A stretch of DNA of 64,000 nt from Ascarosepion bandense. Lineage: Eukaryota > Mollusca > Cephalopoda > Sepiida > Sepiidae. How positions within the stretch are numbered: the stretch's first letter is position 1; each line of letters opens with the position of its first letter. Both the position numbers and the translations under genes were made by a program. Positions 35,270 through 46,700 of the stretch are shown here, one piece after another. Location: NCBI GenBank assembly GCA_037127315.1, contig JBBBDQ010000192.1, forward strand, positions 248,001 through 312,000, in the 5' to 3' direction. A model generated the notes under the pieces. It made no database searches and was not told the origin of the DNA. It saw nothing but the letters and a program-made list of their open reading frames with translations.

Positions 35270-36537
35270 ACATTAGGTATTTGGCTTTCTTGTCTAGCTC
35301 GGCTTTCAACTGCTTAATTTTTTCCATTCCTTCATAACCTGGATAATATATCTCGACAAGTTCCCCGAAAGACGCATTTTTTCCAATCTGGGGTGGCACC
35401 CTTCACGTTGGTAGAGGGAGTGGAGCTGTTAGTGCCTTTCTTCCTTGGGGCTTCAGGGGAACAAGATTCCGCTGCCTGATGCTTCCCTCTGACCTTGCCA
35501 ACAACCAGCGATTCCCCCTTCTCCGAAGCTGCACCGGCAGCTGGCAAAGACTTTTCAGGGAATACGGGTTGATCTTTTGTCCCAACCGGGGGTACGACCA
35601 CACTGGTCCTGACTATTGGTATTAGGCGGATTTTAAAGATGCGGCCAGAGGAGTATTTTGGTTGACAGGGGCCTGACTTTCAGAGGCCTTCTTCTCTGGG
35701 CAGGAGGAAAAGAAGTAACCAGTTTCTCCATACCTCTTGAGTTTATGTCCGGAAACAATAACCAGCAATCTTAGGACCCCTACATTCAGGCAGTTAGGGA
35801 TGATCAGGAAGGCATACCAATCTATCATTATTTCGAATGAAAATCTCTCGGTCAGGAGGCGTTGAGTATTTGGTCAAACTGCGAAAAATACACAGCCAGA
35901 TGCTTCCGATAACCTGAGGAGGGATCTCAAAAACTAATACATTGGTCCGGCAAACCCCATCATATTTTGTCCTTAAGGTTATATTCTTGGTAATCAGATC
36001 TTTACTGGCCATCGCAACGCAATCTTCTAGGATGAGCAGAAGTACATCTTACATGAAGAAGCCTGCTCCCTTTCTTAGGGACTTCGCTCAGTGTCTTGGG
36101 TGGATCGACAAATTTTGCGTGCACGCTTATCCACCAAGAAGGCTGACACTATTTTATTTTGGTGGGAGGGGTGTCCTCCAAGAGCACGCCGTCTTTCACA
36201 AGTTGAGCGTAATTGTTGGCACGCTCCAAAAACTCTGCAGTATCTCGGGATGGGGGACTTCCAACAACAGGGTGATTCCTCGGATTTAGTATTGTCTTTT
36301 CTTTCAGTTGATTTGTCTGAATTTTTCTGTATTTTTCCTACCGCCTCCTTGTAGATAACACGTACATCATCAGGAGATAACCCTTTAGAAATAACTCTCC
36401 TGAGGGGGGGGGTGACCTTGAGTGTGGCACCCTCTTGGACGAGGCACCCTTATGGAGGAGGGCCATTGGGTGTAGCACCTTTATGGGGAGGGTCTTTTAA
36501 GTTAGTGACAAATAAATTTTTCCGACTTGTCGGCCAT
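35270..36537 (-). pseudogene. Tx1-like ORF1, copy 2
   Basis: ATG at 36537 gives MADKSEKFICH and then a stop, so the start is conserved but the frame is broken at once. Positions 35794-36012 encode SKDLITKNITLRTKYDGVCR, TNVLVFEIPPQVIG and a DREIF stretch, an RRM-like middle domain. The zinc knuckle near 35700-35745 has degraded to KRYGETGYFFSSC with the first cysteines lost, followed by PEKKASES as in copy 1. A proline/lysine-rich tail (35332-35603) follows. Confidence 0.7.
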
Positions 36538-37504
36538 ATTAAGCTGAAGAGGCCTAAATATTTTTTCCTGTTTGAAAACTAAAATTAAATATAGTGGGAG
36601 AGGTGGGAAAAAGAAATAATGCTACTAACGAAAAAGAATAACTTCAAAATACAGAAAATGAACCTTGAAAGGTTAAATGGAAAAATACAAACAAACTATT
36701 TCAAAGCAAAATTAAAACAAAAACACGTAGAAAGTAAAAGTTACGAAGTAATAAAAACACAGAAAAATCTCTATAAAGGTTACTTGTAAAACTAAAACAG
36801 GAAATTCGAAAAAAACAACCAGATAGGTAAAAAAACAACAACTTTAACTAAAAGTTACAGTAACTAGAAGAGGATTTAATTAAAAAGTATTTTGAAAAGG
36901 TTACTTCCGGTGTACTTAAAACGAAATAAGACAAGCTAACACCAAAAGTCTAAGAGGAAATAAATACAGAAGTTTTGTAAAAAAAACTAAACAAAATAAA
37001 AAAATAAAAAATATTTAAATAAAAACAAAAAGTAATCTGAAACGGTTGCTTCCGGAGAACTTTAAAAAGTAACCATGAAAGGTTGAACGAAAAACGGCTG
37101 AAAGGAAATTAAACAGAAAATAAGCTTTGTAAAATAAAAATAAGAAACGTAGCCTAAAAAGGTGATGAAAGAAAGAATTTAGGGGAGAGGATGAGACAAA
37201 AAATGTTCACAAGAAAAATTCAGAAGGCAAACAACAGGAACTTGTCTAATAAAACTGAAAAATAGATTACATACAAAGATAAAACAAAACTATAATCTGG
37301 CAAGACTTAGTTAATAAAAAAAACTAATATGGGTACCAAAGTAGTGAAAAAAAAAACTGAAATAAAAGACTGAAAAAGAAAAAAAAAAGAAAAGAACTGT
37401 AAATGGTAATTTAACAAAAAAATAGTCTTCTGCAATCCAAAATAAAGTTCTTCACAAACAAAGCACATGTCTAACCTGGTCAAGATGACAGTCAGCAAAT
37501 GACT

Positions 37505-39117
37505 TTTTAGTATATATTGTACTGTGGAATCGTCCACTTATTGAAATCGTCCATTTACTGATCTCACCCCCAAATACAAAATGCACTGTCCCCTTAAAAC
37601 CGATCTTAGCCAATCAGTTCCATTGTGTGTAAACCGTCCAATCACGTTGCTTGTTGCATGTTCCCACCAAACGTTGTTGTGTGATGATGGATGGGTCCTT
37701 ATGGTGATTTGGGTCATGATTCTGATTACTTAGGTTTAGAATAGTTACTGTTGACCAACCTCAGTTTTTATCCCCCCACCCCCTTGTGCCATAATTGTAT
37801 TGCTTGATACAATAAATATCGTTAGCATCTCATTTTGCTCAGGTCTCTTTGTCACTCGGAACTGAGAACAGTAAGTGTATAATTTTGTCATCAGTGTCGT
37901 CAACTTTGTTTTATTGTTGGATCGTCTTTTTGTGTTCTATTGGAACTTTTTGTGTTCTTCGTTTGTGGAGAGGACAAAGACCAGTATGCCTCTGTCTCCC
38001 CAGCCTTCTACTTCGACGGTTACACCGACGGTGACCCCATCACAGTCGGTTTGGAATAATGCCCCCACGAAGAGGGATTCGAACTATTACCTGCAGTACA
38101 AGGATTTCATTAGTGAAAACGAACTTATCGTCATCCCGAAAGTGGGAAAGGAAATAGCAACCAAGACAATTTCTCTGCTGATTTCAGACCCGAAAACCCG
38201 GAGGATTGTGGGAGTCAGCAGGGAAAGTATGGCGGAAACTCTTAAGAGCCTGGGTATTTGCCCGAAAGTTCTAGCAAGGATGTCCCGAGCCATGTGGGAC
38301 ATTCTCCTTGGCTCGGATGACGAAGCAAAAAAGTTGGCAGGAACTTGTTTGCGGGCAAAGGGAGTGCGCCTAAAAACGGAGTACATGAGCACAAGGCGCA
38401 CTCATATCGTCATCCATGGTGTGCCTCTGGAGATTTCTAATGACCATGTGAGAGCCTTTTTGACCCAATTCGGGGCGGTAGAAGAAGTAAACCTTGTCGT
38501 CAGTAAAGCTGGAGTGCAGACGGAGGACGTCAGTGCCTACGTCATTGATGATAGGCCAAACTTCCTCAGAGTACCTAATGTCCTCCTTTGTAGAGGAAGA
38601 AAACTGTTGCTGTGGAGGGGCGCAGACCACATTGTTGGTTCTGCGGAGCAGCTGGCCACTTGGCCAAAATGAAAAGAGGTCCTGAAGGGAAGGAGGAGGA
38701 CGGAGCAAAGAAGAAGTGTAAGTTGGACAGTGGTGATCGCGGCAGGGTTAGGATCATTGCCAAGACCCAATCCGCCCCAATGTCACCTGTAAGAACTGAG
38801 ACTGTGAAGGAGAAGAGTCAGTCTGCCTCCCTTGTTAGACGTATTTTGTCTTCTTTCCCCACTCGTCTCTCCCAACCAGAAACGCCTACTGAAATAACCT
38901 CTTTCCAGATCACCATCTCCCCACAAGAAACTCTCGCCTCTGATTCTAGTCAGTCTGTCCCCAAGGGGAAAGAAAAAAGAAGCGGGTTGATCTCTATAAC
39001 AAGTTTGAGATTTGCAAGATCAACAGACCGGCTTTAGAGAGGGTCCTTTCGTAGCAGAGGAAGGCCCTCCTAAGACTTTTGTTCAAATTGACCTCAGTAG
39101 ACGGAATTTTTAAATGT
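37505..39117 (+). pseudogene. Tx1-like ORF1 on the plus strand (5' part only)
   Basis: A leader (37530-37985) precedes ORF1. The first in-frame ATG of the open frame is at 37875; a second at 37986 gives MPLSPQPSTSTVTPT and may be the real start. The N-terminal domain reads YKDFISENELIVIPKVGKEI, KTISLLISDPKTRRIVGVSR and MWDILLGSDDEAKKLAG. The RRM-like region reads RTHIVIHGVPLEIS and FLTQFGAVEEVNLVVSKAG. A frameshift near 38613 precedes HCWFCGAAGHLAKMK, a zinc knuckle whose last cysteine is lost. A serine/proline tail reaches the stop at 39037. ORF2 is absent; the copy is cut at about 39117 against the end of copy 4. It stands head to head with copy 2. Confidence 0.75.
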
Positions 39118-41345
39118 TTTGCCAGTATATTTATTTTAATATTTATTGTTTGTGTAAATTTGAACACAACCAGCCTTCATACTTAAACCCTTCTGATATT
39201 CGATTTAATTCAACATTTCCCGACGTTCCACAACAGTATTAAAATAAAATTTTGGCACAAGGCCAGTTTTGTTGGGTCATCAATAACTAACTTATACCTA
39301 GCTAATCAGAATTACGACCCAATCACTCTTTACAATTTTCCATTCACCGTTGTAGGGGCCTCGGTGATGCTTGGCAAATTGGCCCTGTGCCAAACACGTC
39401 TGAAGTCTCCACAATTTAAATATCAGAAGGTTGAAGGTTGGATGTTGAAAGGTGAAAGGATATAATATTTCGTGTGTACATTGAAGTAAAGATTTATTAA
39501 CAAAATGACAAAATTGTTAGAAGAAAAATATAAGTGAAATTTTGTTAACTGAACACTATAACATATTTGTGAGAAGAAAAATGTTAATTAGGAAAATGCA
39601 TGCAGCTTTGTAGTTAAAATTGTTCAAAGAGAAATGTAAGTATTTAAAATGTCCCACAGAAGTTTAGAGTTCATGGTTGTGTAGTGACAGAATATAAAGT
39701 CTTATGTTCCTCCCTCTTTTTAGTAGGTCGTCCACAGAGTAAGAGAAAAGGTTAAACAAATAAAGAAATTGTACTTAGCGCGTTCTGTTATGTTTGTTGT
39801 TTATGTTGCTCTCTTTGGCGGCGTGGAGTGAAAATGAAGAGTGGAAGAAAAGGTCGAATGAATCTGTGACGCGCCCTTACGCCCGGGTGGCATGGAGTGA
39901 AAAAGAAAAGAAAATTGGAAGAAGAGGTCGACGAGACGTGACCTAGTCAGCTTGAAGTTTCTTTCTTACATTGTGAGATACTATCAGTTACCGTTCCCAT
40001 TTTGGCTGCCTTTGACCAGTCACAGATTGTACTTAAGTAGTGAATCTGATCATGTGACCGGCTCCAGCAAGCATTTTCGCTTCTAGGTGTAAAAAAGTGT
40101 CATATATGAATTTTCTATTTCTAATCCAATCAGGATCCAGAATTTTGCTTTTCACACTGATTTGCGAATTCTTCTTGCTCTAGGTTTTTCCAAAACGTTT
40201 TTAGTGATTTTAATCCACTTTTGCGGTTGTGCAATTTTACTTTGTCTGTTATAGTTGGGTTTTTCCAAAATGCTTTCAGTCGTTTGGATCCGATTTTGCG
40301 GGTGTGCTATTTTACTTTGTGTGTTTTAGTTGATGAATGATATAGGATTTTTATCCTATACCATAAGAATCCATTCCCCGTCAATCAATCCACCATATCC
40401 CAAAATACACCAGACAGTCAGGGAACCTAAAAAGAATTCGCACCTGAATTTTTAAAAATTTATTTATGTACAATATGAATACAAAAAAAAAATTATACAT
40501 GATATGTAGTGAAAGGCGGTGGGTACATGAAACCAAAAACAAAAAATTTCAACTTAATATACAAAAGAATACATTGATGTTAGTTGGACCGGTCTAACCC
40601 ACAAAAGTAAGGAGGCCGCTGTATTCTGACTTTATGACAAAATCAAGAAGCTCTCTTTCTAAGGGAAATGGCGAGGAGAAAAACTGAATATGGTTTGGGA
40701 AAATAAAATTTCTGACCCAGTCGATATGAAACAACAGGATTAAAAAAAAACTGGAGGAAAATAGGAATCTCAACATAGCTCATAACAAAAGAAGAAGCCG
40801 GGAAAAGGCCAGGAACAACACCTACTCACATTAACTAGGTACACAAGAGAGGTTTCTTAAACAGGGGAGGGTTCTACAGGAATCCACCCCGATGTGACAA
40901 GGAGACTTAAAAGAGAAAATCAAAGCTAGCCCCATTCACGCGAACCAGGTTACCCACCTTTTGCTGAAATCTGTCAAAACGCTTTCTATCGGTTCTAATC
41001 TTCATTTTGAGTTGTTGCCCAAAATATCGGATTAGATCCTAATGAGAAAGGCGCTGACCTCGCAAGACTTCCTCAATTCGCGTTGTCAAAATCACCATTC
41101 GGTCCGTGGCTAGTAGTGACAGAAAAACCATCCGTTTCATCCCAGAGAACGGGGGCGACACATTGTCACATGTGCATGCACGATCAATGAGCTCAAGCTT
41201 TTCGGGAGCGATACAAGCTGTCAACTCGCCGACACGGTCCCACAGAGGGCGAAAGTGAGGACAATGGTAGAAGGCGTGCGAACCAAACCAAGGTTACAAC
41301 GTTCACAATCTCGCAAATCCACCGGCCCTATACGAAGGCCTTGTC
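39118..41345 (-). mobile_element. Tx1-like LINE, copy 4 (3' part), with a 1 kb insertion
   Basis: The minus strand carries the last part of ORF2 (41345-40950): IGPVDLRDCERCNLG, a shifted HCP-FRPLWDRVGEL, ACIAPEKLELIDRACTCDNV and MKRMVFLSLLATDRMVI, a C-terminal zinc-binding and helical region of Tx1-like ORF2. The 3' UTR follows (40920-40375 and 39353-39240), including TTAGGTTCCCTGACTG and GGCCTTGTGCCAAAA on the minus strand, and an AATAAATATT tail near 39135. The UTR matches 46855-47520. The 5' end is truncated at about 41345. A foreign block interrupts it at 39354-40370. Confidence 0.7.
39354..40370. mobile_element. Unclassified 1 kb insertion in Tx1 copy 4
   Basis: The UTR of the related copy at 46.9 kb is continuous where copy 4 is split. 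The flanks TCCATTCACCG (left, 39344-39354) and TCCATTCCCCG (right, about 40370-40380) differ at one base and look like a target duplication of about 11 bp. Inside are two tandem duplications: a GGCATGGAGTGAAAA-type unit at about 39819 and 39885, and a GGTTTTTCCAAAA-type unit of about 78 bp at 40183 and 40258. A perfect 8-bp hairpin TATAGGAT-TTTT-ATCCTATA lies near the right end. No coding capacity. A non-autonomous element or solo LTR is possible. Confidence 0.5.
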
Positions 41346-41670
41346 ATTGCCTATCTGTAAGAATTATTTTTTATATTTCAACCAAATAATAATAATATTA
41401 TTTAATATTTTACTTGTAAAATATTTTTAGGTTGAAATTTGTTAAATTATAAGGATTTATTCTAAAAAAATTCCTTATTTAAAAAAAAAACATGAGCGCG
41501 TTTGGTCTTGTAAAAATAACCATATTTGGAATTTTCCTTATTTGGGAAAATAGGCGTTTCTTTGTTACTTATATGGCAAAGAACGCAGCAAACACCTGGG
41601 TTTAAAAAAGGCGGGAATGTTATCGTCTGCTAGAAATTTGCTGTTTGCTAAAATAGCATATTTTAATCAG

Positions 41671-42110
41671 ATTCTCTTGATCGTTTCAATCGTTTGGACG
41701 TGTCAGATTTTTTCCAGTTTCACTATAAGTGAAATCATTATTTATTTTCTAAGTTGTAAGCTTATCAGCTTAGATATTTGGAGGAAAATTTTGGTATCTA
41801 TAAGATAATCCAATTCCTCTCTTTTAAAACAAGAATTTCTTGATCGTTTCCATCGTTTGGACGTGTCAGATTTTCTCCGGTTTCACTATAAGTGAAATCG
41901 TTATTTATTTTCTAAGTTGTAAACTTAGCAGCTTAGATATTTGGAGGAAAATGTTGGTATCTATAAGATAATCCAACCCTCGTTTTTAATTCAAGAATTT
42001 TCTAACGATTCCAGTTGATGGACGTTTCAGATTCTTTTATATTTCATTATAAGTGAAATCTTTATTTTCTAAATTGCAATATTTAGCAATTTATAATTTA
42101 GAGGTAGATA
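41671..42110. repeat. Tandem repeat, 3 units of about 163 bp with an internal palindrome
   Basis: CGTTTGGACG occurs at 41691 and 41854, and its diverged counterpart at 42014. Units 1 and 2 are highly similar, unit 3 is more diverged. Each carries TTTCACTATAAGTGAAA or TTTCATTATAAGTGAAA (41718, 41881, 42042), a 7-bp inverted repeat. TCTAAGTTGTAA and GTATCTATAAGATAATCCAA follow. This is a short satellite-like array; longer arrays may exist elsewhere. Confidence 0.85.
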
Positions 42111-42698
42111 TTACTAACCTCTACTTTTATGTTAACTGTGAGAAAAAACTGTGCGTAACATACTAAATTACGTTTTCAGAATTTTCCCGGTAAAATTTAA
42201 GTAGTGAATAATTGCTACTATTTTTGAAGTGATTGAAAACTAAGCGTTTTATTTTAAGCTTCATTTATAATTTACATATTAACTGCTCTAATATGTAATT
42301 TCTTCAAATTAAAATTACAGTTTTAATAACTTGTATTCAATGGCTTTGACTTTAGCCTAAATAAAGTCTTTTAAAGTATTTAAACCATAAAGTAATACAT
42401 CATTAAAATGTTATTTAGATTCTGCGTATTTAATTGTGCAAAATATATAAAATTAGAAAGAACCTATGAAATGTTTTTTTTCTATAAGTATAACAAATTA
42501 CTATATAACTCTAAATTTAATACTGAGATTTTAAAAATATTGTATCTTTATTAACAAAAGGACAATTTAAAATGTTACGTTAAAAAATTAACGTAAATTA
42601 ATGAATATAAGTAATACAGCCGGTGTAAGGGAAATAACTTACTCCAAACTTGTCGGCTGGTTTCAAACAAAAATATATCATTTCATTTTCATTTATCA

Positions 42699-42752
<54 letters not shown>

Positions 42753-43016
42753 TAATATCTGTTACACTGTTTGTTTTGAGGACATTTATTGCAAAACTTT
42801 TGTAAATTTGTTTGAATAAATTTGGTGTTTATTTGTAAACATTTGTAAATTTGGTGTTTATTTGGAATTTGTAGTTCTATATAAAAGAGTAACAGATGCA
42901 TTTTAAATCCTATTTATTTACAGCGTAAGCAAGTAAGTAAAAATTGTTTGTGCGTCCCTCCAAAAAGTTTCTTATTTTTTTTCTATTTCTATTTCTCTAT
43001 TTTTTTCTTACATATT
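42111..43016. other. AT-rich DNA with a (TAA)n microsatellite
   Basis: No gene recognised. The open frame at 42601-42819 runs through the TAA microsatellite (polyisoleucine) and is not a supported gene. Confidence 0.6.
42698..42753 (+). repeat. (TAA)n microsatellite
   Basis: About 18 uninterrupted TAA/AAT units. Confidence 0.95.
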
Positions 43017-44916
43017 CTAAGCCAGTAGCCCGGTGAGCAAAAACTCAGTGTTGCTGAGGTAATCCGCCGCTGTAGCCCCAGACCAGAACGAGCGAAACTC
43101 GTCCTCCAACAAGCCGAGTGCGTCACGTAGTGACTCCTTCACGACACTCTCTACTAATCCACGATAGAAGATTCTCCTAGGGCGAGAAAGGTCACTGAAC
43201 CAAGGAATGGCCTTCAAAGCCGCCCAATACTCGAGGCAAAAACTCGATTAATTCTGAAGCTTACGGCATCGCTTCAAGATTGAGGGGGAGATAGTAAAGC
43301 TAGGGAACGAGTCCCTCACAATCCTCGCCAACACAGAGTCTTCCATTAACTGATGGCGTAGGAAGACCAGCCTCGTGGTGAGCTTGAGACTCGCCAAGTG
43401 TGGCATTCCCAGATCCCCATGGATCTGGAAATGCCATGGACGTTGGGCACAGACCTCTCTGTCATGTGATGTTTGTGTCCCCGCCCCAAATTGGAGGATA
43501 GCAAACGTTTTATCGCCTTCTTACGCTCCTGGAAATACAGACAAACGGTAAAGGACAAGAGGAAAGACGTAGACGGCACATACCTCTACTCTGCTCTGTC
43601 CTTCGACTCCAAGTCTGGGCCGCCGTGTCAACCTTCGCTTGTACTTCTGACCAATTTTTCTCCAGCTGGAGGTCAGGATCAAAACATACTCCGAGAATGC
43701 GGACAGGGCCATCCGTCCAACCAAAGGACCCCGGAAAATCGACCCCCTTCCAGGCACCTAACCGCAAGCCGGAAGACTTTTCGTGATTAATCTTGGCTCC
43801 TGTGACCTGTTCGTACCGTTCAGGCGTCTTTAGTACCACATCAATGTCGCTGGGGTACGACACGAAAGTAGATAAATCATCAGCATACACGGAAACCCTG
43901 GCTTGAGCCCCACAAGGGACAGTGATTCCAAGTAGAACTGGACTGCACACCCTGTCCTTCAGTCGGTGAAGGAGAGGCTCCATCAATAAAGCGTAAAGTA
44001 GGGGCGACAATGGACAACTCTGGCGGACCGACCGAGACAGCGCAAAAGCGCGTGACAGCTTCCTATTCACCTGTACCACAGCTGTGTTGAGCGATACAGG
44101 AGGCTAATCCAGCGGCAGAAGTCGCGTGCGAATCTGGCGGCCAGGTAGCGATTATTAACCCTATCAAATGCCTTGGACTGATCCAAATTGATCAGCGCGA
44201 CTTCTTTGCCGTCTTTTACACCCTCTAGGATCGCGCAGGTTGTTCTGAATTGTTCGGCCTTTCACAGCAGAAGTCTGCTCGAGTCCCAACAGAATCTCGG
44301 AAACTAGCTGCAAACGCTCCGTCAGGATCATGGCCAAACTCTAGCTCTGTTTTGCAGAGTTATGGGTTTGTAACCATTTAAATCCCTCCCAACATCGTTG
44401 CCTTTTCTCAACAGCGTGATCACTCAACCTCCTTCTAGCTCCCCGCCCACTGTCTAGCTTGGAGTCCAAAATGGCATTCCAGTCCCCCACTAAGACGAGT
44501 CACATTGAATCCACCAGAAAGGGCCCCAACCGCCGAAAAGACGAGACACTTTTCTCCTGATCATTGAGCGCATAAACTGCAACCAGCCGAAACGAGTTGC
44601 TTTTCATTGCAATATCGACCACGATCAACCGACCCTTGGCACCGACATGAACAAGATCCATCTTCGTGTCCAGGGTACACTTGACCAGCAAAAAAATGCC
44701 TCTGGCCTGTCGATCCCCATATGCTGAATAGATGACAAAGTCGTTAGACAGCACACAGGCATCAAAGTTGCAAACAAAGTGAGTCTCTTGGATCGCGGCG
44801 ACATCCACACCACGATGTCCATAGGATATGTTAGTTTTAATACCTTCTATACCCTTTAATAACGAGGGATATATAACACCGGGACACTCCTCGCACAAAG
44901 TTGCGCCATTTTTCAA
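43017..44916 (-). pseudogene. Tx1-like ORF2 (endonuclease-RT), copy 3
   Basis: The endonuclease at 44500-44916 reads VDVAAIQETHFVCNFD (QET box), RGIFLLVKCTLDTKMDLVHV and FRLVAVYALND. A frame-shifted RT start lies at 44100-44400 (SKAFDR region). The main RT block at 43510-44079 reads LSRSVRQSCPLSPLLYALLM (motif B; the usual G-C is S-C), VSVYADDLSTFVSY (YADD intact), VTGAKINHEKSSGLRLGAWK and GPVRILGVCFDPDLQLEKNW. The C-terminal part at 43017-43217 reads WFSDLSRPRRIFYRGLVESV and DEFRSFWSGATAADY. It is the most readable Tx1-like RT in the window but has frameshifts at both ends. Confidence 0.85.
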
Positions 44917-44936
44917 AGTTCATTTGTTCCAAATTT

Positions 44937-46700
44937 TCACCATATTAATGTCTTTGAAAAATTCTTTGGCTTGGCCAAGTGGTCCCAGACCATAAGGTTG
45001 TCCCCAGTGTTCCGAATAAGTGTTATTATCCCGGGGGCACGCGGAATGTTCCATAGATCCTCTGTCTCTTTTCCATGGTGATATGGTTGGGGGGAATGGT
45101 ACAAGTGCAGGATAGGAGGACGGTGGAAATTTGAGGGGGAGCAGAGGAGGCTCTGGGCCGTTTGCACATATGTTGGTCTCCCTGGTGAGGTTGGCATGGA
45201 AGCTGATCTTGTTGGTGCTTCCGTCTTTTTTGTCCTACCCCACCGAGACACACTCTCCTTTTTGCTGGTGACGTCCTTTTGATCCTCTTTCTTTCGACTT
45301 CTCTTTAATGAAGAAGACCGGGTGCTGGCATCTCTAACTCTATTCGCTGTTCTTCCTTGCTGCTGCTGTCCGCCATCCTCTTTCTGCAGCTGCCCTACCT
45401 TAACCTGTCTTTGCTTTTTCGGCAAATACTTTGCTCCTTTTTCTCCTTTGGGACATCCTTCTGCTGAAGTGGGGTTTTCGTCTTTGGGTTCTTCCACCCT
45501 ACTACCTGCCACTCACCATCTGCCTTGATTTTTGTTCCTTTGCCTCCTCCGCAGCTACTACTATCTTGGCCTCTTGGATCTTGGGCTCTTTGCTCTTGGG
45601 TTCTTGAGTTTTTGGTGCAGGATTTTTTTTGGGCGGGGGCAGGCTTTTGCCAAGTGGCCCAATGCACCGCAGACCCAACAATATGGTCTTTGTCACTCCA
45701 CAATCACATATATTTGTCTTTCTCGGCAGACTAATACATTAGGTACTTCACCGAACTCCTTATGAGACAACGTCACTTGTAGTGTGACATCACCCGTAAA
45801 GAAACCAGCCTTGTTAGTTACGGCCACTACCTTGGCCACTTTTCTATATTTGGAGAAGAAGGCTCCTGTGTGGTCTTCTGTTATATATATGGGCACCCCA
45901 TGCAAAGTAATACGAGTCTTGCGGATGCCCATGTACTCCGTTTGGTGGTGAAGCGTTTTTGTTATTAAAGTGGCTCCTGCCAGCTGCTTCGCCTCTTTTT
46001 CTGTTGGCAGCAGGATGTCCCACATTGCATGGCTATGTCTTGCGACCATATATTTAGGCCCTTAATAGCTTCTTCTATGGCTTCCCTGCTAACCCCCACA
46101 AACATGTGTTTTGGGGTTTTAGTTAGCAGGGGATGTGTGCATTGTGGTATAGTGGATATCGTCTTGAAAAGAGAAATTGGGAAGCCTGGTTCAAATTCCA
46201 GTTGAATTCCTTGCATTAACTTATGCGCAAATACCCTTGATAAAGATATTAATCCGTCTCTTCTCTCTAGTTATGTGTTAAATAACAGAACAGATTGGAT
46301 TCTATAGCCTTGGTCGGCAACCAGTCTACCGCAGAAAGTAATAGCAACCTACTGCGGGATAATGTTCTGCCCAGTCAGTCATGTCTCCTTTGAGATATGA
46401 TCGCCCAAATGTGTATTACGTATGGCACTTAAGTGACTGACTGAGTTAGCAGGGAAATGATCCAAGTCTCTACGGCCTTCAGGACCTCTAGAACTGTCAG
46501 GAGTTCATTCCCAGAGATGAACTTCTGATACTTTTTTTCATGGAGGCATAATACACTTCATCCTTCTTTTGGAGCTTCACTCCTCCCCAAGCCAATATCA
46601 ATACGACTGGCAATTCTGGTGACTCCTGCCTTTGCGAGGATTTCACCATCCTTGAAGGTACTCCAAAAAATCCTCTTTTTTATGTTTCTTGCTAGCAAAC
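44937..46700 (-). pseudogene. Tx1-like ORF1, copy 3, split by a SINE
   Basis: The N-terminal part at 46450-46700 reads FKDGEILAKAGVTRIASRID, then KKYQKFISGNELLTVLEV, aligning with YKDFISENELIVIP of the plus-strand ORF1. After the SINE it resumes LTKTPKHMFVGVSREAIEEA, MWDILLPTEKEAKQLAGATL, RITLHGVPIYITEDHTGAFF (RRM-like) and FGEVPNVLVCRERQIYV. The zinc-knuckle region near 45650-45690 is degraded (CIGPLGKSL, or HWATWQKP in another frame). The tail is lysine/proline rich and long (44937-45512). Confidence 0.75.
46132..46443 (+). mobile_element. tRNA-derived SINE, complete, with target duplication
   Basis: A perfect 11-bp direct repeat AGTTAGCAGGG flanks it (46121-46131 and 46444-46454). The head contains TGGTATAGTGGATATCG (A box of RNA polymerase III) and GGTTCAAATTCC (B box). 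The body is shared with the other three copies and the tail is GTGACTGACTG. The length is 312 bp. It interrupts ORF1 of Tx1 copy 3 and is therefore younger than it. This copy defines the family boundaries used for the others. Confidence 0.9.

Larger units (their letters stand above)
31609..37503 (-). mobile_element. Tx1-like LINE, copy 2 (nearly full length, decayed)
   Basis: Minus-strand order from 37494: leader starting TGACTGTCATCTTGACC, a long A/G-rich untranslated region (36560-37480), ORF1, ORF2, 3' UTR and a GCAATAAATATTAA tail closed by AGTCATTTGC at 31609-31618. About 5.9 kb including a SINE inserted 33 bases from the tail (31651-31935). AGTCATTTGC also flanks the 5' side at 37495-37504. 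The 3' UTR is related to that of copy 1 (AGTTCTCTG and ATGTCAGTT region near 32370). Confidence 0.8.

Noticed and set aside
39118..41345. 5'-inversion by twin priming joining the plus-strand ORF1 (37.5-39.1 kb) and copy 4
   Set aside because: In that mechanism the inverted 5' piece would lie beyond the 5' end of copy 4 (right of 41345), not beside its 3' tail.
41671..42110. CRISPR-like spaced repeats
   Set aside because: The units are contiguous 163-bp tandem repeats without unique spacers, in an animal genome.
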